DNA of 64,000 bases from Spirochaetota bacterium (GCA_025061835.1 JANXAC010000001.1:140684-204683); one strand, 5' to 3'. Positions 26,238 through 35,034 are shown, counted from the first letter of the stretch. Translations and numbers: made by a program. The notes: generated by a model from the sequence alone, not told the origin.

Positions 26238-26264
26238 TAATCCCTTTTTCACAATAACCGATAT
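26238..26264 (+). promoter_or_regulatory. Sigma-28-like promoter of flaA
   Basis: TAAT (26238-26241), exactly 15 nt, then ACCGATAT (26257-26264), against TAAA-N15-GCCGATAA for flagellar sigma-28. Three of four and six of eight bases match, with exact spacing. A TATAAT overlaps the end (26262-26267), but no -35 box fits it. Confidence 0.5.
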
Positions 26265-26288
26265 AATAAAAATGAGAGGTTAGACAAT

Positions 26289-27242
26289 ATGAAAAAAGCA
26301 GTATTTGTAATACTTTTTTCGGTATTAGCCGTTTCTTACTTGAATGGAGTAGTCAAAGAAGTATTGATAGACTTCTCAAAATCGGATGAACTATTTCAGA
26401 GGTTCATGCCAGAACCTAGAGAAACCTATGAAACCAACGAAAACGGTGTATATAAGGTTTATGTAAGCGCCCAAGAATACTTTATAGAGAACTGGAAAGT
26501 AGAGCTAAACAGTTCAGCAAAGAATATGTCACTAGCGAATATGGTCAATAGTTACCCTAAAAGAGTTGAAAGCAAAACTTATGGTAGTGTGCTTGGTATT
26601 AGAGCACGATTCCCGCAAGGAACCATGCCTGCTTATGCAATAATAAGACCTAACTTCACAATACCAGCGTTTGATGAGAATGGTAAGTTCATAAATGTAG
26701 GTAATGGTGTTGTAATAAATGTTAATGAAATTAAATCTATCTCAATAAGAGTCTCTGGAAGAAATTACCCTTACCAACTTGCCATAAGGCTTATGGACAG
26801 AGATTTCAATATTCACGAACACTTCTTCGGAGACTTATTCTTTCAAGGTTGGAAAACTCTAGTTTGGTTTAACCCTAACTTCATTGATGATGAGAGGCTG
26901 AAAATAATCAAGAGAGATCCTCTCTATCCAAAACCTATACCATTTTATAGATTAGAATCAATCGTAATATATAAACCCCCTCAAGCTCAAGGTGGTGACT
27001 TCATCACATACATACATTCAATAGAGATGGAATACACACCATTCTTAATAGAACCAGCGGATGATATTGATGATGAAAGTATATGGCAGATATTAGCAAA
27101 AGAGACTATAAGAAGGAAAAATATAGAACAATCAAGAATGAATGACTTTTTTGAACTTCTTTTGAGAGAGAGAAAGAGACTAAAAATGATGTATAATGAA
27201 TTACTAGAGGAAACGAGACAACAAAACCAGCAACAGCGGTAA
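26289..27242 (+). CDS. flaA: Periplasmic flagellar filament outer-layer protein FlaA
   Basis: 317 residues with a signal peptide (residues 1-20). The body matches spirochaete FlaA throughout: ENWKVELNSSAKN, KTYGSVLGIRARFPQG, AIIRPNFTIPAFDENGKF, GNGVVINVNEIKSISIRVSGRNYPYQL, FFQGWKTLVWFNPNF, RDPLYPKPIPFYRLESI and GGDFITYIHSIEMEY, then DIDDESIW. FlaA coats the periplasmic flagellar core filament and is confined to spirochaetes. The C-terminal 50 residues form a charged helix ending in a glutamine-rich tail. GAGAGG precedes the ATG. The galT ATG overlaps its stop by one base, an odd pairing. Confidence 0.95.
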   Translation: MKKAVFVILFSVLAVSYLNGVVKEVLIDFSKSDELFQRFMPEPRETYETNENGVYKVYVSAQEYFIENWKVELNSSAKNMSLANMVNSYPKRVESKTYGSVLGIRARFPQGTMPAYAIIRPNFTIPAFDENGKFINVGNGVVINVNEIKSISIRVSGRNYPYQLAIRLMDRDFNIHEHFFGDLFFQGWKTLVWFNPNFIDDERLKIIKRDPLYPKPIPFYRLESIVIYKPPQAQGGDFITYIHSIEMEYTPFLIEPADDIDDESIWQILAKETIRRKNIEQSRMNDFFELLLRERKRLKMMYNELLEETRQQNQQQR

Positions 27243-28246
27243 TGAGTATGTCAGAACTTCGTCAGAACATCGTATATAAGGAATGGGTTATCATAGCCAA
27301 AGAGAGAGCAAAAAGACCTCACGACTTCATAGACGATAGTCCTAAGCTAGTATCAGACAAAGAGTATGATGAGAATTGTCCTTTCTGCCCTGGGAATGAG
27401 GAGAGGTTTCCACATATAGAGGTAGATAGAGTAGGCGAAGGTAGTAAATGGTTCTTAAGGTCAGTTTATAACAAATACCCTGCTCTTAACATAAATACTC
27501 AGTTTGAGTGGTCTGAAAGAGATATTTACAGAACGATATCAGGGTATGGTATCCACGAAGTTATAATAGAGTCTCCTATTCACAACACTAATCCAGCACT
27601 TATGACGGATGAAGAAGTTGAGAGGATAATTTTATTCTACAAGAAAAGAGATATTGAGGTGTCTAGAAAGGACAATGTGGAATATGTTGTAATTTTCCGA
27701 AATCATGGGTATAAAGCAGGTGCTTCACTAGTTCATCCCCATTCACAACTACTTGCACTACCTATAATACCTAGGGATGTCAAACAGAGAGTAGAGGAAG
27801 CATTTAAATACTATAGCGATCACGGCAGATGCGTATTCTGTAAAATGATAGAGGAAGAACTAAAGATCAAAGAAAGAATCGTTATGGAGACAGAGTATTT
27901 TGTCTCAATTGTTCTATATGCAGCATCATCACCTTTTCACTCTTGGATATTACCTAAAAGGCATGTATCAAAATTCGCCGATACAACCGATAAAGAGATG
28001 AAGGATCTAGCAAAACACTTAAAAAAATTCTTGCTTAAACTCTACAAAGGACTTAAGAACCCCGACTATAACTATATCATAAGAACATCTCCTGTCTCAT
28101 ATGGAGTTAACAAATATTTTCACTGGTATATCACGATCGTTCCAAGACTTACAAGATCCGCAGGTTTTGAGTTAGGTTCAGGAATGTTTATAAATCCCTC
28201 TATACCCGAAGAGGATGCTAAGTTTTTAAGAGAAATTGAAGTTTAG
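27242..28246 (+). CDS. galT: Galactose-1-phosphate uridylyltransferase
   Basis: 334 residues of the HIT superfamily. The first half has the zinc/UDP region CPFCPGNEERFPHIEV and the catalytic HPHSQ (about 165-169, nucleophilic second histidine). The second half has CVFCKMIEEE and FHSWILPKRHVSKF. It exchanges UDP between glucose and galactose phosphates in the Leloir pathway. galK and galE are not in the window, so the role may lie in nucleotide-sugar interconversion. It is co-transcribed with flaA (one-base overlap), and its stop overlaps the convergent DisA_N gene by 4 bp. Confidence 0.92.
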   Translation: MSMSELRQNIVYKEWVIIAKERAKRPHDFIDDSPKLVSDKEYDENCPFCPGNEERFPHIEVDRVGEGSKWFLRSVYNKYPALNINTQFEWSERDIYRTISGYGIHEVIIESPIHNTNPALMTDEEVERIILFYKKRDIEVSRKDNVEYVVIFRNHGYKAGASLVHPHSQLLALPIIPRDVKQRVEEAFKYYSDHGRCVFCKMIEEELKIKERIVMETEYFVSIVLYAASSPFHSWILPKRHVSKFADTTDKEMKDLAKHLKKFLLKLYKGLKNPDYNYIIRTSPVSYGVNKYFHWYITIVPRLTRSAGFELGSGMFINPSIPEEDAKFLREIEV

Positions 28247-29607
28247 AGAACTATTATATTCTGACTTATAAGAGATTCAATTACTTCTTCCATCTTCTTA
28301 TTTTGTATATCTTCTGGTGAAATTATATCAAACATTCCGTCATCAGATAATACTATTGCGATAGCATTGTTATTCCTACTCTCAATGTATCTCAACGAAG
28401 AATTGTATCTGGAACCCCTTGAAGGTTTTTCAACGGATGATACATCTCCATCAAGTATTATCCCAATACCATAACAAATTCCATCGGTATCGGCTATTAT
28501 AGCACCATCAATAGATGTTATAGCAGACATTATATCCCTATTAACTTCACTGTTATCCTCTATTAACTTGAATGGTTCTATCCTAAATATCCTGTTTGAA
28601 AGCCTTTCCGACTCATATTTGGCAGACTCTTGAGTTGTTATTATAAGTATAAGTCCATGATCCATAACTGACACTTCAGTTATAAGTTTAGTAAGTTTTT
28701 TAACCTTATCCTCGTCTATATCTTTAAATGTTGATTTGATGATATTCCTTAACATAGTCTTATTGATTGAGGTCCTTTGTGTCTCAGGAAAACCATTCTT
28801 GAACCTTATTATAGGCAGAAACTCTATACCTTCAATCCTCTCAAAAAGTTCTTTAGGAATCCTAGATTTTGATAGAGATGCATCACTTATCATTATCTCC
28901 CAAAAGTCTTCACGAAGTTGGAATAGTATAGACCTATATTCCTTATAATTACTAATCCTTGATAATCCAACTATTTTATCGTTATATCCTACTATGACTA
29001 GTTTCCCACTACTAGCAAGTTGCAATATTTTTCTAATTACTCGGTAGTTCCTCCTATCAAACTCTGTTTGATTTGTGAATACCATATCAACCTTCTCATT
29101 TCTAGGAATAAATATTATCTTGCTTTCAAGTTTTTTACCTTCATAAGTCTCATTAGAAAGAAAATTGAGTAGAAAGAATAGTTTTTCTGATGAAAACCTT
29201 TCATAACCAAGCCATTCAAAAAGACGATTTATAAAACGCTTTGAGATATTCCTCAATATTTCCTCTTTGTCAGAAAACATTATACTGCTTATATCTGAAA
29301 TACCACTTAAGAACTTATTGACAATATCATCCATTAGAAACTCAAAGAACGAGGGAATGCTCTCTGGTAGTGTATAACTCTCTACCCTATGGTACGAAAC
29401 CTTAACTCTTACAAACTTATCCTTGTATTTAGGTATCGCATAATGATAAATATTTTGACCAGGAGTTCTTTCTTTTATCTTCTTTACCATATCCTTTGAA
29501 ACTATTTCAGTCTCTATACCGGGGCTCTGGTAGAAGAAAATCAACGATAAAACTTCACTAATAAAAGTTTCTAGGTTCTCCTTTATAGTATCCAACTTTG
29601 GTAACAT
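28243..29607 (-). CDS. DisA_N-domain (diadenylate cyclase-like) protein with long N-terminal sensor region
   Basis: 454 residues. The C-terminal 110 residues match the DisA_N nucleotidyltransferase: DGAIIADTDGICYGIGIILDG (about 365), RGSRYNSSLRYIES (about 396) and AIVLSDDGMFDIISP. The DGA motif is intact, but the usual R-H-R of GTRHRAA is replaced by R-Y-N, as in some sensor-domain DAC proteins. The 360 N-terminal residues are not recognised and have no membrane helix; they are probably sensory. If active, it would make c-di-AMP, which often controls K+ transport and osmotic balance; RCK proteins are nearby. Activity is uncertain because of the altered motif. Confidence 0.75.
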   Translation of the reverse strand: MLPKLDTIKENLETFISEVLSLIFFYQSPGIETEIVSKDMVKKIKERTPGQNIYHYAIPKYKDKFVRVKVSYHRVESYTLPESIPSFFEFLMDDIVNKFLSGISDISSIMFSDKEEILRNISKRFINRLFEWLGYERFSSEKLFFLLNFLSNETYEGKKLESKIIFIPRNEKVDMVFTNQTEFDRRNYRVIRKILQLASSGKLVIVGYNDKIVGLSRISNYKEYRSILFQLREDFWEIMISDASLSKSRIPKELFERIEGIEFLPIIRFKNGFPETQRTSINKTMLRNIIKSTFKDIDEDKVKKLTKLITEVSVMDHGLILIITTQESAKYESERLSNRIFRIEPFKLIEDNSEVNRDIMSAITSIDGAIIADTDGICYGIGIILDGDVSSVEKPSRGSRYNSSLRYIESRNNNAIAIVLSDDGMFDIISPEDIQNKKMEEVIESLISQNIIVL

Positions 29608-29988
29608 AATCTTTTAAAATCATAATAAAGATTTTAATGTTTTGAAATCTACTTTGATACCAAGTCTCAAAACTACATGAGAGGGATAAAACTACTACTA
29701 GACGCTGAATAGAAATAAAAATCCTCAAAGCCCTAAAGGTTAATTACAGTATTCTTCATTGAAAATAATATATTGCTAAGAAGTGATGGTTTATTTATGT
29801 TTGTCCAGTAAATTCTGTTTGCTATTGAGCCAAATAGGTTTGAATACAACAAGCACTAGGTTATAAATCTAACGAAACTCTGTGAATACAAGACTTTGAA
29901 ATCTCACTTTATAACACTATTTAAACTTTTGTTCTATAGTGCTAATAGATTCCTACACAACCAGACACTTATAATTACATTCAGTCTT
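29608..29988. other. Intergenic region of 381 bp between divergent genes
   Basis: No coding ORF is seen. A short hairpin AAAATC-ataataaa-GATTTT lies close to the DisA_N gene start. TTGAAT-16-TATAAA lies around 29839, and TATAAT at 29970-29975, 13 nt before the rfbD start, is a likely -10 without a good -35. The remainder is AT-rich and featureless. Confidence 0.4.
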
Positions 29989-30861
29989 ATGAAAGTCTTA
30001 CTAGTAGGTGCTTATGGACAACTTGGAACGGAGTTTAGAAAATTCTTTGAAAGCAAAAGTATTGAATACATACCCGTAAGCAAGAATAAGAGAGACGATA
30101 AAACTCTAGTTGCTGATGTATCTAGTATGTTAAGCATTAGCAAAGTTTTTGACACAAGTAGGTTTGATGTTATTATAAACTGTTCTGCTTACAATCAGGT
30201 TGATAAAGCGGAAACTGAAGGTATGAATGAAGCGTTTAGCACAAACGTGATAGGCGTTGGGAATTTAGCTTGGATTTCTAGGATTATGGACATACCTATA
30301 ATTCACTACTCAACGGACTATGTCTTTGATGGGGAGAAAAAATCTCCATATGTTGAGGAAGATATTACAAACCCTCTATCAAAGTATGGTTTCACTAAAC
30401 TGCTTGGAGAAAAACTTCTATCGGAGGTCTGGAATAAGTTTATATGTATCAGAGTAAGTTGGGTTTTTGGGAGAGGAGGTGAGACAAATTTCATTAGAAA
30501 ACTTCTGGAGTGGAGTAAAAAAGGTTCTGTTAAAGTTTCTACCGACGAGGTATCGTCACCAACTCCAACGGATGTAATAGTGAAAGTGAGTTGGAAACTA
30601 CTTGAGGAACAAGCATTCGGTCTCTACCATCTCTCAAGTGAGGGAGAGTGTAGTAGGTATGAGTATGCTAAATTCATTCTAGACACGCTTAAGTGGAACG
30701 GTGAAATATCGGAAACAACGCAATCATACTTCAACCTACCTGCGAAAAGACCTAAGTATTCAAAACTTGACCCATCTAAGGTGAAAAAAATAACTAAAAT
30801 TGAGATACCACATTGGAAGGATTCCGTATATAAATATTTGAAGGAGGAGTATAACTTATGA
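29989..30861 (+). CDS. rfbD: dTDP-4-dehydrorhamnose reductase
   Basis: 290 residues from the ATG at 29989. The frame extends upstream, but the NAD(P) motif VLLVGAYGQLGTEF follows this Met directly. Other SDR landmarks: INCSAYNQVDKAE, HYSTDYVFDGEKKSPY, the catalytic YGFTK and the C-terminal RPKYSKLDPSKV. It performs the last step of dTDP-L-rhamnose synthesis. The stop overlaps rfbB by 4 bp (ATGA). rfbC lies 30 kb away and no rfbA is in the window. Confidence 0.93.
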   Translation: MKVLLVGAYGQLGTEFRKFFESKSIEYIPVSKNKRDDKTLVADVSSMLSISKVFDTSRFDVIINCSAYNQVDKAETEGMNEAFSTNVIGVGNLAWISRIMDIPIIHYSTDYVFDGEKKSPYVEEDITNPLSKYGFTKLLGEKLLSEVWNKFICIRVSWVFGRGGETNFIRKLLEWSKKGSVKVSTDEVSSPTPTDVIVKVSWKLLEEQAFGLYHLSSEGECSRYEYAKFILDTLKWNGEISETTQSYFNLPAKRPKYSKLDPSKVKKITKIEIPHWKDSVYKYLKEEYNL

Positions 30862-31919
30862 AACTTCTTGTTACGGGATGTGCTGGATTTATTGGGACTA
30901 ACTTCGTTTATTACTACTTGAGAAAACACAAGGATAGCCTGATAGTAGGTCTTGATAAGCTCACATACGCTGGTAACCTTGAAAACCTTTCAAAACTTGA
31001 TGAAGACAGTAGAAAAAGATTTGTTTTTGTAAAAGGAGATATAATTAATTCTGAACTTGTCAATCATCTTTTCACTCTATACGACTTTGATGTTGTTGTG
31101 AATTTTGCCGCAGAGTCGCATGTTGATAGGTCAATATTTGACCCTCATATATTCATACAGACGAATGTTTTAGGTGTTCAGAGCTTATTAAGCGTTGCTA
31201 TGGACCATTGGAGAGTCGGAGAGAGGTGGAAAGGGAATAAGTTATTTGTCCAAGTATCAACCGACGAAGTTTACGGATCGCTGGGACCTGAAGGATACTT
31301 TACTGAAACAACCCCTCTTGACCCACATAGCCCATACTCGGCAAGTAAAGCAGGAGGAGACTTAATTGCTAAAAGTTATTACGATACCTTTGGTATGCCT
31401 GTTGTAATAACAAGATGTTCCAATAACTATGGACCTTATCAATTTCCAGAGAAACTCATACCTCTAATGATTTGGAACTGCCTAAATCACAAAGAATTAC
31501 CTGTTTATGGTGATGGTAAAAATATAAGAGATTGGCTTTATGTTGAGGATCATTGTATAGCGATAGACCTAGTAATACAGAAAGGTAGGATAGGTGAAGT
31601 TTATAACATAGGGGGACACAACGAGAGAGAAAACATATATGTTGTGAAGAAAATAATAGAGATTTTAAGGAAGAAAACCTCCGATGATAGGATAAATGAG
31701 AGTCTCATAAAGTTTGTCAAAGATAGACCAGGACACGACAGACGCTATGCGATGGACCCAACAAAGATTATGAATGAACTAGGATGGAAACATACTCTCT
31801 CCTTTGAAGAAGGACTTGAAATTACAATTGATTGGTATCTCAACAATCTTGATTGGGTCAGGAATGTAATATCAGGTGAGTATCTAAAGTTCTACGAAAA
31901 GAACTACACAAATAGGTAG
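30858..31919 (+). CDS. rfbB: dTDP-glucose 4,6-dehydratase
   Basis: 353 residues. Motifs: TGCAGFIGTNFVYYY (NAD loop), NFAAESHVDRSIFDP, the catalytic STDEVYG and YSASKAGGDL, ITRCSNNYGPYQFPEKLIPLM and the C-terminal DRPGHDRRYAMDPTK. All are typical of RmlB. It is coupled to rfbD by a 4-bp overlap and followed 22 bp later by rsmG. GGAGG lies before the ATG inside rfbD. It supplies dTDP-4-keto-6-deoxyglucose, most probably for rhamnose in surface polysaccharide. Confidence 0.96.
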   Translation: MKLLVTGCAGFIGTNFVYYYLRKHKDSLIVGLDKLTYAGNLENLSKLDEDSRKRFVFVKGDIINSELVNHLFTLYDFDVVVNFAAESHVDRSIFDPHIFIQTNVLGVQSLLSVAMDHWRVGERWKGNKLFVQVSTDEVYGSLGPEGYFTETTPLDPHSPYSASKAGGDLIAKSYYDTFGMPVVITRCSNNYGPYQFPEKLIPLMIWNCLNHKELPVYGDGKNIRDWLYVEDHCIAIDLVIQKGRIGEVYNIGGHNERENIYVVKKIIEILRKKTSDDRINESLIKFVKDRPGHDRRYAMDPTKIMNELGWKHTLSFEEGLEITIDWYLNNLDWVRNVISGEYLKFYEKNYTNR

Positions 31920-31941
31920 TCAATTCATATCTTAAAACTTT

Positions 31942-32526
31942 ATGAACATTATAAGCGAACTAGAGAAGGTAGGTATATACAATTACGAGTTGCTTGAAGA
32001 TAAAGTCAATAGGTATCTGGATACTCTCTTTGAATGGAATAACACTACAAATCTGACATCCGTTGGCAGGGATGAGTTTCTTAAAAAGCATTTTCTTTTT
32101 TCATACAACTTTAAACAGCTTATAGAGGCATACGAGAATATCTTTGATTTTGGTAGTGGCAACGGCGTTCCTGGAATACCTTTGAGTTTAGTATTCCCTA
32201 ACAAGAAATTTATCCTTGTTGAGAATAAAAAGAGGAAGATAGCGTTTCTTGAGTATGTTATAGATGTTTTATCACTTAAGAATGTTGAAGTTATTGACTC
32301 TTCAGTGGCAAAACCACTGAAAGAGTATCTATCCAACTTTTGTGTTGTAACAAAGGCATTCAACGATATAAAAGCAATCCGAAAATTTTTCAATACAAAC
32401 TTCACTCTTTTTCTTCCATCTAGTAAAGGTATTGAAGACAAAAAGACCAAAGTCTTGAGCGTGTCTTCTCCTAAGATTGGAGATACTGGGAGGATAGTTT
32501 TTTACCATATAGAGGTTTTTATTTAA
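31942..32526 (+). CDS. rsmG: 16S rRNA (guanine527-N7)-methyltransferase RsmG
   Basis: 194 residues. The SAM site IFDFGSGNGVPGIPLSLVFPN and the following VENKKRKIAFLEYV match RsmG (GidB), as does the N-terminal LFEWNNTTNLTS. The C-terminal part is shorter than in E. coli. It methylates G527 in the 530 loop; losing it gives low-level streptomycin resistance in other bacteria. It follows rfbB by 22 bp, without an obvious ribosome-binding site. Confidence 0.88.
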   Translation: MNIISELEKVGIYNYELLEDKVNRYLDTLFEWNNTTNLTSVGRDEFLKKHFLFSYNFKQLIEAYENIFDFGSGNGVPGIPLSLVFPNKKFILVENKKRKIAFLEYVIDVLSLKNVEVIDSSVAKPLKEYLSNFCVVTKAFNDIKAIRKFFNTNFTLFLPSSKGIEDKKTKVLSVSSPKIGDTGRIVFYHIEVFI

Positions 32527-32866
32527 TCGTATGATGGTCAATTACGAAATCCTGAAAGTTCAGATAAGGCTTAATATATGAATGGGCTATATCCTTTTTA
32601 CGTAAAGACAAACTGTTGTTTAATTTATAATGAGGATGTTTAAAAAATTGCTATACGTCTTTAGAGATTAGCCAAGAAGAAGGATAAATTTGTGAAAGTA
32701 TATTAAATAATGTATCTTGAAGGTAGGATTTGATACTCTTTCTGAAGAGCATCAAAAAAGTCTAAACCCCTGTCTGCCTACCTAGTAGAAATTGGAATTT
32801 ATTTGAGACATTCTGACAATTTGAAATGGATGTAAATCTCTACTTATAATAATTCTGAGGTTAAGG
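32527..32866. other. Intergenic region of 340 bp with one hairpin
   Basis: No ORF with coding character is found. A nine-pair stem with one mismatch (TGAT-a-CTCTT-tctg-AAGAG-c-ATCA, 32731-32754) is followed by a run of A. It is not a good terminator in either direction. GAGG at about 32852 belongs to the next gene. Confidence 0.4.
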
Positions 32867-33295
32867 ATGGTAGGAGTTGTTTTGTTTTCCTTGTTTGGGA
32901 TGGTTATCGGAATCCTTTCTGCTGGGGGATTAGTAAAGAGGATACTAAAATCTGAAACCATAAATAGATTTCTTGACAGAGTCGATAAGTTTGACCTAAT
33001 TATAGGTTTAGTAGCAATATTTGTTGGAGTTTGGAATTTGTTCTCTCCAAACTTTGGTTTCAGGGTTGATATTCCGGGAGCTGACATTACAATACTTGGC
33101 GCAACTATACCATCACTCCTTGTCATACTTTCTGGAGCTTCAATATCCTTACACTACATACTACAAATCCTAAACATCCAAACCAACAAGAAGGAACAAT
33201 TAATTAGAATAAGGTCTCAATACGGAGACTTGATAGGTATTGCTACATTCGTATTTTCTTTTCTCCATATACTAACTTACCAAACTGTTTTACTC
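32867..33295 (+). CDS. Small unknown integral membrane protein
   Basis: 143 residues with four hydrophobic segments (about 1-22, 43-62, 75-100, 118-140) and a basic loop after the first. It is not assigned to a family. GAGG about 12 nt before the ATG supports the start. The stop codon TAG occupies 33296-33298, and its last base is the first base of the tRNA-Ala gene, so the two are probably one transcript. Confidence 0.55.
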
Positions 33296-33297
33296 TA

Positions 33298-33369
33298 GGG
33301 GATGTAGCTCAGCGGGAGAGCACTGCTTTCGCACGGCAGGGGTCGGGGGTTCAAATCCCCTCATCTCCA
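33298..33369 (+). tRNA. tRNA-Ala (anticodon CGC)
   Basis: 72 nt. A seven-pair acceptor stem GGGGATG/CATCTCC includes the G3-U70 pair that identifies alanine tRNAs. The D arm is GCTC/GAGC, the anticodon arm CTGCT-TTCGCAC-GGCAG (anticodon CGC) and the T arm GGGGG-TTCAAAT-CCCCT; discriminator A. CCA is not encoded. The 5' base overlaps the stop codon of the preceding gene. Confidence 0.95.
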
Positions 33370-33561
33370 AAACTTATAACCTTAGTAGTTATTGGAATTC
33401 TTACTAGAAGGTAGCATTCTGCTTCGCATATCTCTCAATTCAATTTCTAGAATTTACAACCTATCTTATCCATTAGAGGTAAATTCTGAATTTTTAGAAA
33501 AGGAGAGTTTCTGTAATAAAACTTTACATTCTGATGTTTAATTAATAAAAGGAGGTTTGAT

Positions 33562-33816
33562 ATGAAGGTTAACTTTGTTGCCATATCGGGTAAGATATAT
33601 GACGATAACCTTGAAGTCTATACCAAAAGTGGTAAGAAGTATAAACTTTACACTATTCGTTCAAGCCTAAACAGTTGGATAAGAGTAGTATCAAGAGACC
33701 CTATAAATACTTCAAGTGAAGTGATAATCTTCGGTAAAATTATAAACATATACGGAAACCTCGCCATCCTAGCAGTTGAGTATAAGAAATCAAGTATTTC
33801 TGAAAAATCATACTAG
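33562..33816 (+). CDS. Small unknown protein of 84 residues
   Basis: Not recognised. A strong AAAGGAGG ribosome-binding site lies before the ATG. The sequence is mostly beta-prone (VNFVAISGKIYDDNLEVYTKSGKKY, then EVIIFGKIINIYGNLAILAV), reminiscent of a small OB-fold or single-strand-binding-like protein, but this is only an impression. It precedes the NuoE-like gene by 71 bp on the same strand. Confidence 0.55.
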   Translation: MKVNFVAISGKIYDDNLEVYTKSGKKYKLYTIRSSLNSWIRVVSRDPINTSSEVIIFGKIINIYGNLAILAVEYKKSSISEKSY

Positions 33817-33887
33817 TGATATAAGGATATACAAGTTTGTAGAATTGACTATAGGTAGTGATAGATAATTCTACTTGGAGGTAGCAA

Positions 33888-34388
33888 ATGGTTGAGACCA
33901 AGAAACCTGATACGCAAACTGATAAAAGATGGAAGATACTAGAAGGTCAGTTAAAGTTACACCAGTATAGGAAGGATGCACTTATAGAAATATTACACAA
34001 AGCACAGGAGGCTTTCGGTTTTTTGACAGATGAAGTTCTGACTTACATTGCCAAATCTCTAAGGCTACCAAAATCTTATGTTTATGGTGTAGTCACATTC
34101 TATCACTTCTTTAAACTAAAGCCACAGGGTAAGCATGTTGTTGTTCTCTGTATGGGAACGGCCTGCTACGTCAAGGGAGCAAATAAAATAGTAGAGTATA
34201 TGAAAGAAAAGCATGGAGTGGATTTGGGACAGACAACGAAGGATGGGATTGTTAGTTTTATGTCTGCAAGATGTATAGGTGCTTGTGGAGTAGCACCAGC
34301 AGCAATGGTTGATGGTGTCCTAGAGCCATATTTTTCAATTGAGAAACTAGAAAGCAAAATAAGTGAGTGGAGGCAAGAAAACCAGTAA
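33888..34388 (+). CDS. NuoE/HoxE-type [2Fe-2S] thioredoxin-like ferredoxin
   Basis: 166 residues. A helical N-terminal region (RKDALIEILHKAQEAFGFLTDEVLTYIAKSL) precedes a thioredoxin-fold [2Fe-2S] domain. The four cysteines are in VVLCMGTACYVKGA (C-x4-C) and SARCIGACGVAP (C-x3-C). VCMGTACYVKGA is closest to HoxE/HydC subunits of bidirectional or bifurcating hydrogenases and to NuoE of complex I. The usual partner, the flavin/NADH subunit NuoF/HoxF, is not next to it; the following gene is on the other strand. GGAGGT lies before the ATG. Confidence 0.85.
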   Translation: MVETKKPDTQTDKRWKILEGQLKLHQYRKDALIEILHKAQEAFGFLTDEVLTYIAKSLRLPKSYVYGVVTFYHFFKLKPQGKHVVVLCMGTACYVKGANKIVEYMKEKHGVDLGQTTKDGIVSFMSARCIGACGVAPAAMVDGVLEPYFSIEKLESKISEWRQENQ

Positions 34389-34449
34389 GGTCTTAATTTT
34401 TAAATTTTTGACTAACACAACATAAAAGAAATACCTATTTATCACAGGT

Positions 34450-35034
34450 TTATCTAAACTTACCTTTTATATATTCATAAACCTTGTGGTGAAGGAAGTA
34501 TCTTACATCCTTACCTTGAATAATCCTCTCTCTTATAGATGTTGAACTTATGTCAATAAGAGGTGTGTTGAGGAACAAGATTCTATCTTTGAACTCTTCA
34601 AGAGACTTCGGAACTTTGGTAGTGTAGCCGAAACGAGGATACACAACCAACTTAACCTTCGTTAGTATGAACTCGTAGTTTCTCCATTTATGAAAATCTT
34701 TAAGGTTATCTCCACCTATGAGTAGAAAAAACTCATCTTTAGGATATTCGTTTGTGAAATGCTGGATAGTCAGGTAAGTGTAAGATACTTCTTTGTTAGA
34801 CATTATCTCAAAGTTGGATACCTCAAAATTTTCGTTATCTTGTATTGATAATCTTACCATCTCGAGTCTCTCTTCGTTAGAAAATAATGGTTTTGTGTTT
34901 GCTTTGAAAGGAGACACTTTGGAAGGTATGAAAATGACTTTGTCTGCTTTCAAGTATTCTAATGACAACTCCGCTACTACGAGATGTCCGATGTGAGGGG
35001 GGTCAAATGTCCCCCCAAAGAGTATTACCTTCAT
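34450..35034 (-). CDS. nadD: Nicotinate-nucleotide adenylyltransferase
   Basis: 194 residues. The adenylyltransferase motif GGTFDPPHIGHL starts at residue 6 and ISSTSIRERI is near the end, as in NadD. It makes nicotinate adenine dinucleotide in NAD synthesis. The ATG at 35034 is chosen because the family motif follows directly; a TTG at 35052 lies inside the upstream gene. It is the last gene of a minus-strand run with the FecR-domain gene, separated by 10 bp. Confidence 0.93.
   Translation of the reverse strand: MKVILFGGTFDPPHIGHLVVAELSLEYLKADKVIFIPSKVSPFKANTKPLFSNEERLEMVRLSIQDNENFEVSNFEIMSNKEVSYTYLTIQHFTNEYPKDEFFLLIGGDNLKDFHKWRNYEFILTKVKLVVYPRFGYTTKVPKSLEEFKDRILFLNTPLIDISSTSIRERIIQGKDVRYFLHHKVYEYIKGKFR

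Noticed and set aside
29761-29880. A 26-codon ORF upstream of rfbD
   Set aside because: It has no proper ribosome-binding site and an unremarkable composition.
29896-29988. Upstream extension of rfbD from a TTG
   Set aside because: The Rossmann motif of RfbD starts right after the ATG at 29989 and the upstream residues do not fit the family.
32731-32754. Stem-loop as an intrinsic terminator of rsmG
   Set aside because: It is more than 200 bp after the stop and is followed by A rather than T on the relevant strand.
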